From Cladochytrium replicatum (lineage: Eukaryota; Chytridiomycota; Chytridiomycetes; Cladochytriales; Cladochytriaceae), in assembly GCA_025526935.1 (NCBI GenBank), contig JAHLKD010000107.1, forward strand, positions 1-64,000: a stretch of DNA of 64,000 bases, given 5' to 3'. Positions within the stretch are counted from its first letter, which is position 1. The number at the start of each line of letters is the position of its first letter. The notes under the pieces are model-generated. The model was not told where the DNA came from, did no database searches, and was given only the letters and a program-made list of their open reading frames with translations. The translations under genes and the position numbers were made by a program. This document shows, piece by piece, positions 10,584 to 22,803 of this stretch.

Positions 10584-12797
10584 ATGGCAAACTTATATCA
10601 GTGCTCATGTTGCATTGGAGAGGAGAAATATCTTCGGCAAGAGCGGATTGGAAAGGGCTCCTTTGGTGAAGTACGTTTCATTGTTGCTTGTATCCTCACT
10701 GCGACACTGAAATCAATCCGTCTTTGAAGGTGTTCAAGGGAGTGGACCGAAAGACTGGTCGCACTGTCGCAATCAAGCTTATAGACCTTGAAAGTGAGTC
10801 TATCGCCTAACTCTTTTTTCCAGAGCTGACCATCTTGCAGATGCGGAGGATGAGATTGAAGATATACAACAAGAAATGGCCATCCTGGCTCAACTAGACT
10901 CTCCGCACATCATCAAATACTACGGATCATATCTGAAGAAATCAAAGCTATGGATTACAATGGAATACTGCGCTGGTGGATCGTGCCTGGATTTGGTAAC
11001 TTACTAACATCACACTTGATGACTCTTTCCTCTGATTTCGCCAATTTACCGTTAGATGAAGCAAAAGCCCTTTGAGGATATGTATATTGCCATCATCCTC
11101 AGAGAGCTGCTTCTTGGATTGAACTACCTCCACAACGAAGGGAAGCTTCACAGGGACGTAAAGGCTGCCAATGTTCTCCTCACTGCAGACGGGAACGTAA
11201 AGCTGGCAGACTTTGGAGTTTCAGGGCAGCTGTCATTGACCATGACGAAAAAGAACACCTTTGTTGGAACACCGTTCTGGATGGCACCAGGTCAGGACTG
11301 ATTGGAGCGGTGTGTCGAGATTCATCATGTTTATCGTCAATATTTGTGGGGACTTGATCCAATCAGAGGTTATTTCTCAGTCACGCTACGATCAGAAGGT
11401 ACGTACTGTGGAGATTCCTTGCTTTTACAACTAAACTGACAACCGTTGAACGACTCAGGCGGACATTTGGAGTTTGGGAATCACAGCGATAGAGCTGGCC
11501 AAAGGTGAGCCGCCTCATTCGGATCTACATCCGATGAAGGTGCTCTTCCTGGTTCCCAAAAGCGACCCGCCGGTCCTCGAAGGCAACGAATATTCCAAGG
11601 CGTTCAGGGACTTTGTGAGCGTGTGTTTGCAGAAAGACGCAACAAAGGTATATCTATTCCAAAATCTTTACCTTTCTGAAACTGATGACTTTTAAGCGAC
11701 CGACTGCCAAGGAACTCCTCAAACATCGATTCATCAAAGGAGCAAAGAAAGTGTCCTATCTCACAGAGCTAATCGATCGCCACGAGCGATTCAAGCAGCG
11801 AGTAAGCGGGAACCCTGGCACAACCGGCACCTCACAATCCCGCCCCGCCACCATGCGGCCCACAGCTAACCAACAGGGCACCGGGATGACCGCAATCGCA
11901 CTGGGTTCGAACGAGTCGAGCCAGTTCGCAAACAGCACACAGACACTGCGCAAACGAATGTCGACGGCGAGCAATATCAACGAAATTGAAGATGAAGACG
12001 ACGACACTATGACGCTGAGGCTGAGCGACACCTCTTGGGATTTCGGGACTGTGCGTGGGGATTTGAGAGCTTTGGAGTTGAGTCGGGCGAGTACGAGCTC
12101 GACAGGAAGGTTGTCGCAGTCGGTTACGCATGAGAGTTTGTTGGCTGGTACATCTTCCAATGGGTCGCGGACGGAGGTGCAGTTACCGCCTCGGCCTGTG
12201 AGTGGTCTTGCAAGCAATCGCAACATGGTGAGAAAAAAAAATGCAGAAGGCGATACGCAGATTTTTAAAATGCCTAACGATATGTAATTGAAGTCGCTGA
12301 CACCGATTCCAACCATCCCGTCGCTGCATCAGGACCCCGACATTGCACGCCACGTTAATCCCGGAACCGCCAGTTATAGCTCAGTCGTAAACGGAAATAA
12401 CAAACCCGTTGCAATATCTCGAAGCTCCTCGGCGTACCCTGGAAACTCATCGTCCAGAGGAACACTTTACGAGCCCATAAAATCCGTCGTCGAGCCAGCC
12501 ATCGTTTCGGTGAGTTAGTTTAGCTGCATGCTCCAATTCTCTTAACCGTCTTGTTTTACCCGAAAGGTCATGTCCCATCTCTCAATCAACTCGTCACCGC
12601 AGCATCGCACCTCCGTAGCACGACTCCCTTCGTCATTGCACGTACAGATGCAGCAGCAAGCGGAGCAGCCGCAAGCTCCACTGCTCAAACTCTTGCGAGC
12701 ATTCGAGGACGTGGAGAAAGAGCTTGATCCGAATGCGTTCGAGATGCTGTTGCGCGGAATCGCTGAGCGTGTGCTGAAACAAACACTAGCCCGTTGA
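10584..12797 (+). CDS. STE20-family (germinal centre kinase type) Ser/Thr protein kinase
   Basis: The gene has nine exons: 10584-10670, 10730-10793, 10841-10995, 11056-11290, 11367-11398, 11459-11647, 11697-12227, 12294-12509, 12567-12797. They give a 579-residue protein with every junction in frame. The kinase domain is N-terminal. It has the glycine loop [20 protein letters not shown] with the ATP-binding Lys, [19 protein letters not shown] and the STE20 signature [30 protein letters not shown] and the [13 protein letters not shown] end follow. The DIQQEMAIL and FIKGAKK.SYLTELI features match the GCK-III/Sps1-Kic1-Sid1 group. The C-terminal half is Ser/Thr-rich and ends in a helical stretch that could bind a CCM3/Mob-like partner (inferred). 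Expected roles are polarity, septation or cell-wall signalling. The ATG at 10584 lies 24 codons before the glycine loop. Confidence 0.92.
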
Positions 12798-13070
12798 TCG
12801 ACAATGCTTTCTTTGTGTTTGGCGACATTTTTCATATTATCTTAACCTAATTATTTTTTCGTCTACCTTTCCACAGTCAAGTTATTTGTCACGCCATAGT
12901 GTAATATGTCCTTGAGGGCAAAAATCGCATATTATTTGTCAGTTTCCGTTAATAAAATACTACTAAAAAAAGTAACAATTGATTTCCAGCTAAACAATAT
13001 ATTTCAGAGCAACTAAAAACAGAAATGTGATATGGTGCAGGACTCGGTGGAACGGGGAATGGTGTTGCAA

Positions 13071-16000
13071 TCATTTGGCGCCATTGGACGGGGTTCTCCC
13101 ATCCATTGATACCCCAGTTGCACCTGCAGGTGTGGAGGCAGCATGCAGTTCGCGGAGTATAAACAACGAAACGCAAGTATCGTTCCAGTATGTCATGTGT
13201 GAGCCCAAAGCAGAAAGGTACGGGTTTTCTAAACCAAGAAGGCGTCCCAAATTTAGTGTGGTTCTCTCAACGCTATGATCACTAAATGAAACTCACCGAG
13301 CACGCCTTCTTGAATGCTATAGTCTAGCCTTCCGGTAGGATTCAAAGCTCGTAGATCAGTGTCACTCAACACTTCACCTGCTGCGATCCCGGTCTCCGGT
13401 CGTGACGGACTGCTACCCCTGCTTTTCCCGGCATTTTCCTCGTCTTCGTACTTCGTTGCGTTGTTGGGGACCAAACCTGCAACCATGCGCTGGGTGGTGG
13501 AGACTAACCCCGTTCGCATGGACTCAAAGATGGAAATGCCTTTGTCGACGAGACCGGACGAAGCTTCTTGTATCCCAACGATGGTTCCCTACGTTGAGAT
13601 GAGGAGATTGAGCGATGATTCGGGAATTTCGCGCCGGTGGTTTACCTTGAGACCACCCTTGGTGTATTGTATAAAAACGGGCTTTGAAGAGACATGGATT
13701 CGACTGACAATCGGTTCCATGCGGTAAGCAACGGGATCTGAATCAAAGAGTGAACCGCAATTGGATAGAATTGAAATATTCATACCGTGAGGGTGGAAGA
13801 TGTTGTAAACGGCTTTGCATTTCGGCCGTGCCGAACCGATTTCGGTTTTGGGATCGAAAGGAACTCCGTTCATGCGCGCACGTAGCTTGTCCCCTCTCAA
13901 GAGCAAGAAAATTCCAACTGGCGAACCGACAGCTGCAATTGTCACTTAATGAGCAATCAGCTTGTCCAACGATGAGCAGTGACTCACCAAACAGCTTGTC
14001 GACCTCAAAATCAAGCTCTTCATACTCAATCCTTTCCTGCCTCATCAACCCGCTCAGCCCATTTGAGCTTCTTTTCTTCCCCGGCCCGCCTGCCAACCCA
14101 AGCACATCCCCCAAATCAACCCCGCTAGCCTCCTCGCTCCGATTCATATCCTCGTTCTTCTCACCATCGCTCGCGTTTCCCTTCTGGTTACACAGGATAT
14201 CAAAAGCCAATACCGAGCCCAGGCTGTGTCCGTAGAGGGACACGGTGCCGTTAAACTTTGGGTTGCGCTCTTTGAATTCCTTGTACATGGAATTCAACTC
14301 CCGCGTGAGGTGGCGGACCATTTGCTGCCGGAAGCGAGGGGTCATGTACAGCAGAACATCAAGGACGACGTCGGAGATGAGCGTGCGGATCGTGGGGACG
14401 CCTTCGAGCGTGATGTCATCCAAATGCGTTTCGGCCTCTTCGAGTTCGTCTTCGGCTTGCTGCATTGAGAGCCCGGTGCTTTGGCGCTTCACACCGCTTG
14501 GGCCAATATCAATGGATAAGTCTTCCGGCTCCTGCATAGTTTTGACTGTTTCCAAGTCGGAGAAGGTGTCGGCTCCGACCGCTTCCTTGGATGTGACGGT
14601 GCCCTCCTTCGCACCGGTTGCTCGGGGTTTGGGAGGAGGAGGCGGGTTGCGTCCAAAGGCCATTTTTTGTCGCCAATGAATCGGAAGGACCTAGGGTGCA
14701 AGATGAGATTTGGGCGGGGAGCGAGTTTAAGCTTAGCACCTGAACTCCACCCCCAGAGGGAACTTTAGGAATGGATTTCGCCTTTGGCCCAGGTTGTGGT
14801 GGAGAGTTGACGCCTGATGAAGGACTGGTGGCTTCACTGCCAAACGTTGGGAAGTACTGGTCAGCAACTGTTCGAAGGGTCTGTCGGAAAATGTTGACAT
14901 CTTTATATTTGAAGAGATTAGTACGTAGGAAGGGACTTTTAGAGGTCACAGATTTACCGCCGACGAAATTCACGGCCCCCAGTTTTTCTCCGAGTTTCTG
15001 CCCGATCCTGATAATGAGATCAAAAAACTGTCGCAAAATTGCAGTACGAATGCATACCCATGAATCACAAAGACAAGGTGTGTGATCGGTCTCATGGCAT
15101 CATCTTGCGGAACTTCCACACGTGCATCGTCGATTTTCTCAGGCTCTGCTGTTTCAGGTGGTTGAACAGTAGCTTCCTCAACCTTCTCTTTTCCGTCAGC
15201 ATCGGCCCCATTTTCCTTCTCCTTTTCTTTTTCTTTATCGGGCAATCCAAAGAACGCAGCGATCTTCGCTCCGACATCGTCATCCTTTCCTTTTCCCTTC
15301 AAACTCTCTTTTGAAGCTTTGGCGGAAAGTTCCCTCTGCAATTGCGGCTGAGCTTGCTGAGCCTGTTGCTGTTGTTGTTGGGATTGAACAGGCTTTTCTT
15401 GCCCTGCACGAAACTTTTCGACCTCATCCCAACCGCGGATGAGACGTATTCCGCCAGGAGTACCTTTTGAGAAAGTGGTGATGACAGCACGGGCAAGTTT
15501 CGCTGAAAGCACGTCGTATTGTAGGTACGCAGTTGCGCTTTCGGTGTAAATTACGCTTTGATTTGCGTATGGGCCAAACAATATCCACCTCTGATAATGA
15601 ACATTTAGTCAGGGAGGATGAATAAACAAACAAATCGCTGAATTCTTACGCGTTCAGGCGGCGGTTTTGGCGGTGATACGGAAGCAGGAGTGGCGGTTGC
15701 ATCTGACGAAATTGATGTTGGAGCGGCAGGTGGGGTCGGCCCATCTTTCCACGGCTGAAACTTTCTGAATGAATAGCGTAACAAACGAGATATGAGTTTT
15801 GGAGAGAAAGAATGCTGAGCTCACCTGTAGCCGTCTTCGATCTGTCTTGCGAGCTTTTCCTCGCAGGGTAGGAATCGACTGTTATCCGCCGCATAGAACC
15901 ACGTTCCACGTCGAACCTCGTAAATAGGGCCAAGCCAGTATACTTGAATCATATCAGTCAACGTAAAACTCCCAAGGAGCATTCTTCCGACAACGTACTG

Positions 16001-16429
16001 GGTGAAATCTCCTTTTTCTCGACATCAACCTCATACAACAGGTCGTCGTTGACCGCTACACGAGGGGAAACAGTCGAAGCACGTCGTCCGTTTTCATCGG
16101 TAGCCTTACACAATGTGTTGTACGCTGCCTCGATATCCGTATTGTGACGCTTCGAGAATGGAGCCCAAGAGGTGGGTTTAGCAGGTGCAGGTGGAAGAGG
16201 AGGACCGCCTGGCCAACGCAGTGGCTGATCTAGAGCGTAGAACCACCTAAGAGGTTTAAATCAACACAGTCATTGCAAGATTGCAGGTTATTTGCTACCA
16301 AGGAACGGTGGGAGGAGGGGTTGCAGCGAGCGGAATTTGCAGAGTAGAAGCCTCGAGAGTGTCCAATTCATACGGGAACGGCGGCACCGGTGGGGGGATC
16401 TGGTCGACGAACTGAGTAGCAGCACTCAT
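13071..16429 (-). CDS. DDHD-domain phospholipase A1 (PA-PLA1/SEC23IP type)
   Basis: Twelve exons, from 16429 downward (16299-16429, 15999-16246, 15825-15942, 15650-15764, 15058-15590, 14958-15007, 14740-14900, 13988-14690, 13786-13932, 13646-13737, 13297-13588, 13071-13228), give 915 residues with all phases consistent. A Pro-rich N-terminus leads to a WWE-like region (WFYALDQP, then YEVRRGTWFYA). The family block HLVFVIHGIGQ and VNIFRQTL follow. The lipase nucleophile elbow GHSLGS is near residue 608. The C-terminal DDHD region has VAYRMEP and HMTYWNDTC, and ends in LFILREL. The enzyme is expected to hydrolyse phosphatidic acid or phosphatidylinositol at ER/Golgi membranes. A Q-run and a K/E-rich linker lie in exon 5. 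The end faces the kinase gene tail to tail, about 270 bp away. Confidence 0.93.
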
Positions 16430-16535
16430 ATTTGGGATTATCAGCGATTAAAATTTAATCTATGAGAAATTTAACAAACGAAACTTGACTTTATGATTTC
16501 TAGATCTCCTACCGCTCTTTACGGACCATAACTAC

Positions 16536-16964
16536 TCACTTTGATTTGCCAACCGCTGTAGTTCCCCATTTCGTCGCAAACGTAACTCCCCTAAATCTTT
16601 CAACATCTTCAGGATTTGCCTCAGTGTTGGTTGTCCATGACGAGAGAGAGTCGTTTGGTCCCCACAATCCCATTCTACCATGCAGTTTCTTGAAACTCCA
16701 AGGTGTGGAGTGGTCTACTTTGGTTTCCTCCTGATCCCAGTCCGTGACCTTCGCAAAGGCGGACAGGGGTACATTAGGTGCAGCGATGAGATCTTGATCT
16801 TGATAGATCTCGTAATCATGGTAAGAGGTTCCGAAACTTGAGGGAGAGCCGAACAAATGGTAATGATGCTTGGATGCACTTGGTGAAGTACGTCGTTTTG
16901 TGGTCAAGAAAGACTTCGGTGTGACCGAGGGTGGTCGGATGATGAGTTCGCTCGATAGTGTCAT
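16536..16964 (-). CDS. hypothetical protein, 142 aa
   Basis: A single-exon frame with an ATG at 16964, just upstream of the DDHD gene on the same strand. Basic Ser/Thr-rich N-terminus, central Tyr/His-rich part (HHYHLFGSP, YHDYEIYQ), then a Trp-rich C-terminal part (VTDWDQEE, STPWSFKK, WTTNTEANP, FATKWGTT). The spaced Trp motifs suggest a folded or binding segment, but I recognise no family. It is probably real, given its length, ATG and biased composition. It is less likely to be a misplaced 5' exon of the DDHD gene, because that gene has its own ATG. Confidence 0.55.
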   Translation of the reverse strand: MTLSSELIIRPPSVTPKSFLTTKRRTSPSASKHHYHLFGSPSSFGTSYHDYEIYQDQDLIAAPNVPLSAFAKVTDWDQEETKVDHSTPWSFKKLHGRMGLWGPNDSLSSWTTNTEANPEDVERFRGVTFATKWGTTAVGKSK

Positions 16965-17407
16965 GATTCACTTTGAACAAATGAGCTGCTTATGGGAGCC
17001 AGATCTGATTAGTGTGACGCAATGAGGGGTTGTCGGTAGTATTCACAGATCAGAAGGTTTTGAGGGTTGCATGGAAGTGAGGCAGGGGCTGATCTTTCCG
17101 TTCAACTATGCGACAAAGGGTTGGAAACCTTGGTTTGGTCCCACCAAGCTCAAGAAGTGTGATCAGTCCGACCGATCCGTGTTTTCGCGATACTTTTATT
17201 TTCAGCCAATCAAGATTTGAAAAAAGGTGGAGGGCTACGAATCTCAAGCCCGACAGTTGTTTGTTTGAGGAATATTTCCGTACGAAAATAAAATTACTTG
17301 CATGCGAGCGGGGGCAATCAAAGATCCAATACATGATTAACAACAAAAACAACTATCATCATTCAAAAAGCATAACGAGTGCACTCCATCAATTAAGAAT
17401 GCCCATA
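16965..17407. other. intergenic
   Basis: No gene recognised. A 125-codon frame on the plus strand (17108-17485) has no motif and overlaps the 3' end of the UBX gene, so I treat it as chance. Confidence 0.4.
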
Positions 17408-19163
17408 TCATTGAAACTCCACCGCTACCGAAGCATTCGCCAACCCTGCCTCTTCTACAGACATGCCCACTTTTCCAATGAGTGATTCTCTGTTAAAGTT
17501 CAACTGCGTACGATTCAAAAACTTCAGCTCGAAATGGAGTGTCGGTCAGATTATAGTACCTCGAAGACCGTGGACGGTGCGTCCTTGTTTTCGCCCTTCA
17601 CGAATTCAAAAAGCCGTTGGACTGGATCCGATTTGTTAAATCGTCGAACTTTCTTCATGCCGTCTGAAAGTAAACGTATTGTAAATCCTGTTCAGAACAG
17701 AAATCAAAACAGCCCATTACCAGGATATCTGAACTGAACTCTCGTGACATTTGGTCCAGCAGGGGGCTCAACCCTACTGTTAGCCTCGATCCTCTCAAAC
17801 ACTTCCGGCAAATGCAAGTTGGGTATTAAAAAGACTGGGTAACCAGTTTCACCTTTGACCATTACCTTGTTCGTTCGTCAGCACTGTTCGGCCTCTCTCT
17901 GTCGATCCATTATCATCATCCACAATCATCACGTCATCTTCCTCTTCTGTCGCTGTTCCGGTACTTGAAGTTTGCATGGACTCCTCGAGTGCAATTCGAA
18001 GCTGCTCCTCCTCCGACAACGCCGCCAGATCTCTGCTCTGCCTTCCCCCTTTCTTTGATTTCGATTGCGAACCAGCTCTCGTTTTCGACTCCAAAAATTC
18101 CATTACTTAACAAAGGCTTGTGAGCAACCTCACTGATAGCATATGAGGCACCAACCTTCGAGAGAAAACTCCGCAGGCTTGAGGGGGACGTTCCATGTCT
18201 TCACGCGCTCTCCGGTGAGCGGGTCGATGATGCCTACGTAAGGGTAGTTTGTGATGGGGTAAAAGTTGAGATGTTGTAATCCTTCCTGGTCCTCGGTATT
18301 GAAGTATACAAAGACAAAATGCGCGCGAACAAGCTCTTGAACGCCTGCGAAAGTATAATTATGATTAAGATAATTTGCTGATACGCGTGGTAGCGGACTC
18401 ACTGTCGTCGTTCCACAGATCTCGGTTCATGGCCATGCAAGCAAATTCAGATTGGTCATACAATGAGACCAGTACCCATTTGTTCTCTTTCAATGCTTTC
18501 TTCTTTGCCTGATGAAATATTTATTTCCAGACAAGAAGAAATGCGATGTGCTTGAACTAACGTTGTCCAATGAGTCTTGGAACATAATGGCGTCGGGAAA
18601 TCTTAAGTTTCTATTAGAAACGACTATAAAAGTGACACGCTTCAAACCTAAACAGGCGGTCCAGCGTGTTTGCCCTGGATCCCGGAGGGGCATTCGGCGC
18701 ACTGAAAGGAGAATTTGATGACCCAGGTCTGGCGCGATTTCCAATTGCCGGTGAGTGATTGTGACGTAAAGGAGGGCGAGAGCGGGCGTGGTAGCTGGGA
18801 GCAGACGGAGGCGTGAAATCGATGTCGTCGTCATCACCATCGATAAGGACCTGTTGACGTGGGGGGATCGGATCCCGAATACCTGTCTGGGTTGGACGCG
18901 ATGAAACTTCTTCGACAGGGTTGTAGTTTTCAGCAGGAATCGAAGAGGAATTTGAGTCATTGCTCTCGAGGTAGAGAGCGATTGCAGCATCAGCATCACC
19001 ATTGGACATCTTCAAGAATTACACGTCAGCAGCGGAAGAGTATGTGATTCAGAGGGGTGAAGGTTACCATCAGGTACTGCTCTGCGGTAGTAGGGTCAGC
19101 TCCTGTGATGTCACAGAATAGGGCCACGGAGGCATCATCAGCTGGGATTTCGTCCACGTCCAT
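17408..19163 (-). CDS. UBA-UAS-UIM-UBX protein (UBXN7/Ubx5-type p97 adaptor)
   Basis: The order of domains is diagnostic. The N-terminal UBA-like helix set (MDVDEIPADD, FCDITGADPTTAEQYL) spans exons 19068-19163 and 18648-19009. A disordered linker and a thioredoxin-like UAS domain follow (FPDAIMFQDSLDN, WVLVSLYDQSEFACMAMNRD, FVFVYFNTEDQEG). A ubiquitin-interacting motif has EEEQLRIALEESMQ. The C-terminal UBX domain runs from VTRVQFRYPDG to VAVEFQ. Such adaptors bring ubiquitinated substrates and cullin ligases to the Cdc48/p97 ATPase. About eight exons are needed. The UBX domain requires removal of a very short intron at 17528-17559 (32 nt, or 38 nt with the next AG), otherwise a TAA follows within three codons. 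The ATG at 19163 suits the UBA start. Confidence 0.9.
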
Positions 19164-19980
19164 CGACGGAGTTGAAGATGGATGGCAGGAAGGGTTGTGA
19201 AGCCACACAAAAGTCGTGCGTGGGAAATTTGGTAACAAAATTCGGTTTTTTGGTTTATTGATGCTTGTTTTTCAATCACAGAAATCTCCTGTAAGTCATC
19301 TTTTCTCCGCACATTTGGAAAAATAGTGTGATTGTAGCACTGCGCTCGTCGAGGGTCATTGTTCGTGTGCACTGGATGGAATGATGGTGGTCGGTATGCT
19401 TAAGGAGGAGGACAAGATCCGCAGGGAGTTCAGAGTCTGGTGCACATATGAGCAAATTGAATTGATTTGAGGTTCGAAAAGATTACAAACCTTCTGGTAT
19501 TGTGTAGGTGACGGCCTTCCCTCTGTGTTTCTAATGAACTCCTGCAAAACCGGGCCATTCGGACTCACCGACTGTTAGGTCTATAGTTGTCTTTATTAGA
19601 ATAGGTCCATGATTGACTGGTCGATTCTGACCTTCCAATAGTGGACCATCTCTTGGATGAACAAGACTGTCCTAACGAACATGCAAGCCGTACGCAAAGC
19701 GATAAAGTGCTTTCTGCTTTTGTAGTCCCACAGGATCACCTTTGCAGACCTCCAATCTTGAACATAACACATCAGTTGGGAAGATACGGTAGCGGCACAG
19801 CAATGGTTGGTTTTGCGACCGCCGAGAAAGCGCGAAAGCACACGTGAGTCGCTGGCATGCGGGTTGGTTGTGGACGTTGTGGTATTTCGATTTGATATTT
19901 ACATGAACATTTTGTGTCTGTGTGGACAGTGTGATATTTACAAACACTATCGTAAAGATGAACAAAACTCCACTGAACAA
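19164..19980. other. intergenic, no gene recognised
   Basis: Several short frames on both strands without motifs or splice logic. It may contain the promoter of the UBX gene next to 19163. Confidence 0.4.
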
Positions 19981-20425
19981 TCACAAGTTGATAGGTGGAA
20001 CAGCCCAAATCTGCTTCTGTATCTGGTTCATATCGTCAGAGTCCCATCCACCACTGGTTACGTCCTTTGCCAACCCAGTCCTGATGAACCGATCGATGTT
20101 GTTATTTGAAAGCATGAAATCCTTGGCCAAACCTGTCTTCCAAGGTTTCCAATCCACCTCAGGGAGCGTTATGGATGACAGATGCCGGATGTATGCTGTC
20201 CAGAACCTTAGCCTCTCAGAAGGATTGCATCCACTAATGCTCTGAACATGCAATATATAGTGGCAGAAGTTCTTAGCGCGTTGTTGTGCCGAATCCAGTT
20301 TCCAAGCAAAATGTGCACCTTAAGAAGAGTACTGCATTCATCGTGAATTTCATTCAGGGCTTGACAAACTAGCGTGTGGTCAGAGTTGTGTCGGTCGATC
20401 AACCCTTGAAGAACAAATCTGACCC
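19981..20425 (-). pseudogene. fragment of an unidentified repeated gene (LQGLIDR family)
   Basis: On the minus strand, FVLQGLIDRHNSD.. and QALNEIHDECS match the protein encoded at about 32800-32890 (FVLQGLIDRLNSD, QALNEIHDEC). The reading then runs through GNWIRHNNALR and, after a frameshift near 20225, through SERLRFWTAYIRHLSSITLP to about 19985. I do not recognise the family. The two copies diverge right after the DEC codons, at a sequence (GAATGCAG) that could be an old splice boundary. It is clearly broken. Confidence 0.6.
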
Positions 20426-20524
20426 GAAAAACTTTCCTGAAAACCCGCCTATCAGATCGAGTACATTTTGTCAATGGACCTGAACAAGACCCGGGAGACC
20501 CGAAAACCTGCCAATCCTTAATCA
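20412..20524. repeat. ACCCG-rich short interspersed repeat, truncated copy
   Basis: Shares GACCCGAAAA, the phrase TTTGTCAATGGACC and the terminal ATCCTTA with the longer copies ending at 35666 and 38497. It inserted directly beside the gene fragment at 19981-20425. The common ATCCTTA end in three places suggests a defined element border. Confidence 0.6.
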
Positions 20525-20741
20525 CTTGCACATGCTCTTAAGGCAAGAAACCTATCTTTGGATGGCGAGACTTCACGAATCAGTAGGATTGTGAGTTCAC
20601 TCAACAACTCGTTGGATATAGAATCCGGACAGATACGAGTGATGCTTCTTGTACACACAACACCGGTGTTGATGTGTATGACAGGACGGACCTTGGAATG
20701 TATGTCCAGCCCCAGCAACATTCAAAGAGAATACTATTGAC

Positions 20742-22510
20742 TTGTATTCTTCAATCCCAGCAAAGGAAAGTTCAAGCAACCCCTCACGTATGACAGTACA
20801 CGAGTGTGCAGAACTATATCAGCGGTTTGGTCATATGCACTTAAGTACAATTCTTTGTATGGGTCACATGCTTGATATTAAGATGCTGAAGATCCAGCAA
20901 AGGAAGGTTCAAGAAACCCCTCACGTATGACAGTACACGCATGCGCAGAACTATGTCAGCGGTTTGGTCATATGCACTTAAGTACAATTCTTTGTATGGG
21001 TCGCATGCTTGAGATTAAGATGCCAAAGATCAACGATGATGCTGTTGATCTTGTATACAGTTCTGTTCTTGAAGATTGTATCTTATGCAATAAGACAAAG
21101 ATGGTACAAGAACCTATTTACAGTTCACAATCACGAGCTCCAAAGAGGAATTATCGCCTCTGCTTAGATGTTGTTCATTTAGAAAGATCAGGACTGTAAT
21201 GTATGATTATCATCGATGAGTCCACATCCTTTTTCTTTATTTACTTCCTCTCAATGAAGTCTGACACCACAGATTGCATTATTTGACATATCGCAAAGAT
21301 CAAAAAGGCAACTGGTACACTGTCATGGAACTTCAAATGGACTTTGGAGAATCTATCACCAACGAGCTTGATAGATATTGGGCTGAAAAGGTACCTCTAT
21401 TGCACTTCAACCCTCACCAGCACATGTGAAGGAACTGGATGGATTAGCAAAGCAAAATATTCGTTCAATCAAGGAGTTATCAGAAGCAATGTTGCTATAA
21501 TCTGGACTACTCACACATCTAATTCAGGAAGTTTTCAATCCTCTATGCTGCAACGGTCAAAGGGTAGTTTACAAACAAACTAAAAAACAGACCCTTTGTT
21601 GCTTATTTTGGCAAAATTATGGATATGGCATTTATCCACACCTTCAGAACATTGGTATCTATCTGCATACCCAAATCTGAAAGGTTGCATTGGAAAACGA
21701 AAGACCACTCGGAACTTGGTACTTTCCTAGGCTATGTTGGAGATGATCTTGTGATCAAGGTTGTTCTTAACTTCAGAACAAACCCAATACTGGGATACAA
21801 GCACGGAAAATTTCATGAGGGAGTGCTGTGCTTGACCACTGATCAGTTTGGTTCAAATGAGATTGCTAGGCCACTGGTAACTGTTGTGTGAAGTTTCATG
21901 ACTATAATCGATAGTACAAGAGAAATAGAAGAGATCTGGTGATCATGTTGTGTTGCGGAATGCGTTGGTGCAACTAGACAGTTATGGCACTTGGGGTGAA
22001 GTGTCTGATGTTCTCCGCCTCGCCACAGGCTCCCAATCATGTCATATGGTTGGTGTACTAACATGGAATTTGGTTTATACAAATCGAACAACGGCGGTTC
22101 CTCAAGTTTGAACCTAGAAGTTCGAATTGACAGATATTTACCACAAGGTTACGCCGCTCCAGTCTGGGCAATCCCGATGCATTTTCACAATAAGGATTTG
22201 TCATCATGTCCACTGCAATCAGTCGGAGATCCCCTGCAGGCAGAGTATTCTCACATCTACTTTAAAACAGAGCATTATGTGTTGAACAAGTTATCATGGG
22301 AGTTGAAATGGCTACCAAACCTTACGATCAACGTGTTCATCAACAAGGAAAGGAGATATTAGCGAACTGAGTTATCTGGGTAGATGAAATGGCTCTGAAA
22401 CCTGATGATCAGTGTTGAATTCATGGCCGCACCACCACTACCACCCTGACAAGAGAACACCGGAACCGAAACCATTGCTAACAACGTGCTTAACAACAAA
22501 TAATATAAGA
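20742..22510 (+). pseudogene. degenerate Ty1/copia remnant
   Basis: The order is recognisable. The GAG-pre-integrase zinc site comes first (LYQRFGHMHLSTIL, then DCILCNKTK), then decayed integrase and the post-integrase block (HTFRTLVSICIPK, LGTFLGYVGDD, KFHEGV). After the RT region has been lost, RNase H follows (LPQGYA, LNKLSWELKWL, ETIANNVLNNK). Stops and frameshifts are scattered through it. It is another lineage from elements A and B. The first zinc-site segment is tandemly duplicated. Confidence 0.85.
20788..21024 (+). repeat. tandem duplication (period about 137 bp) inside the copia remnant
   Basis: The stretch starting CACGTATGACAGTACACG and covering the QRFGHMHLSTIL codons occurs twice in a row, with starts near 20788 and 20925 and only a few differences. 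The duplication happened after or during decay of the element. Confidence 0.8.
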
Positions 22511-22803
22511 TGTTAACTGTGTATGAGCATATTTGATTGTTTGTTCATATTTTGCAGTGGGTTTGGAGGCTCTTGGCTAAACAGAGAGAACTTTTACAAG
22601 CCCTTTGTTGTATGCCATGCCAATCATTGGCTGACATGTCACAATCCCGGTGTATTAACAAAACAATTCTTGGAACCAAAAGCATGAGCAGGTCGCGATA
22701 ATGTTCAGAATACATTTATTTGTACCACTTCTGTATGGGAACATGTCAGCTCACAAAATTGCACATTGAAAGAGGCCTCTTATGTAACAATAAGAAATGA
22801 GCT

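Noticed and set aside
13750-14679. Long plus-strand frames opposite the DDHD exons
   Set aside because: They are antisense shadows of a well-supported 12-exon gene with consistent phases.
17108-17485. 125-codon plus-strand frame
   Set aside because: It overlaps the UBX gene 3' end antisense and has no motif or splice support.
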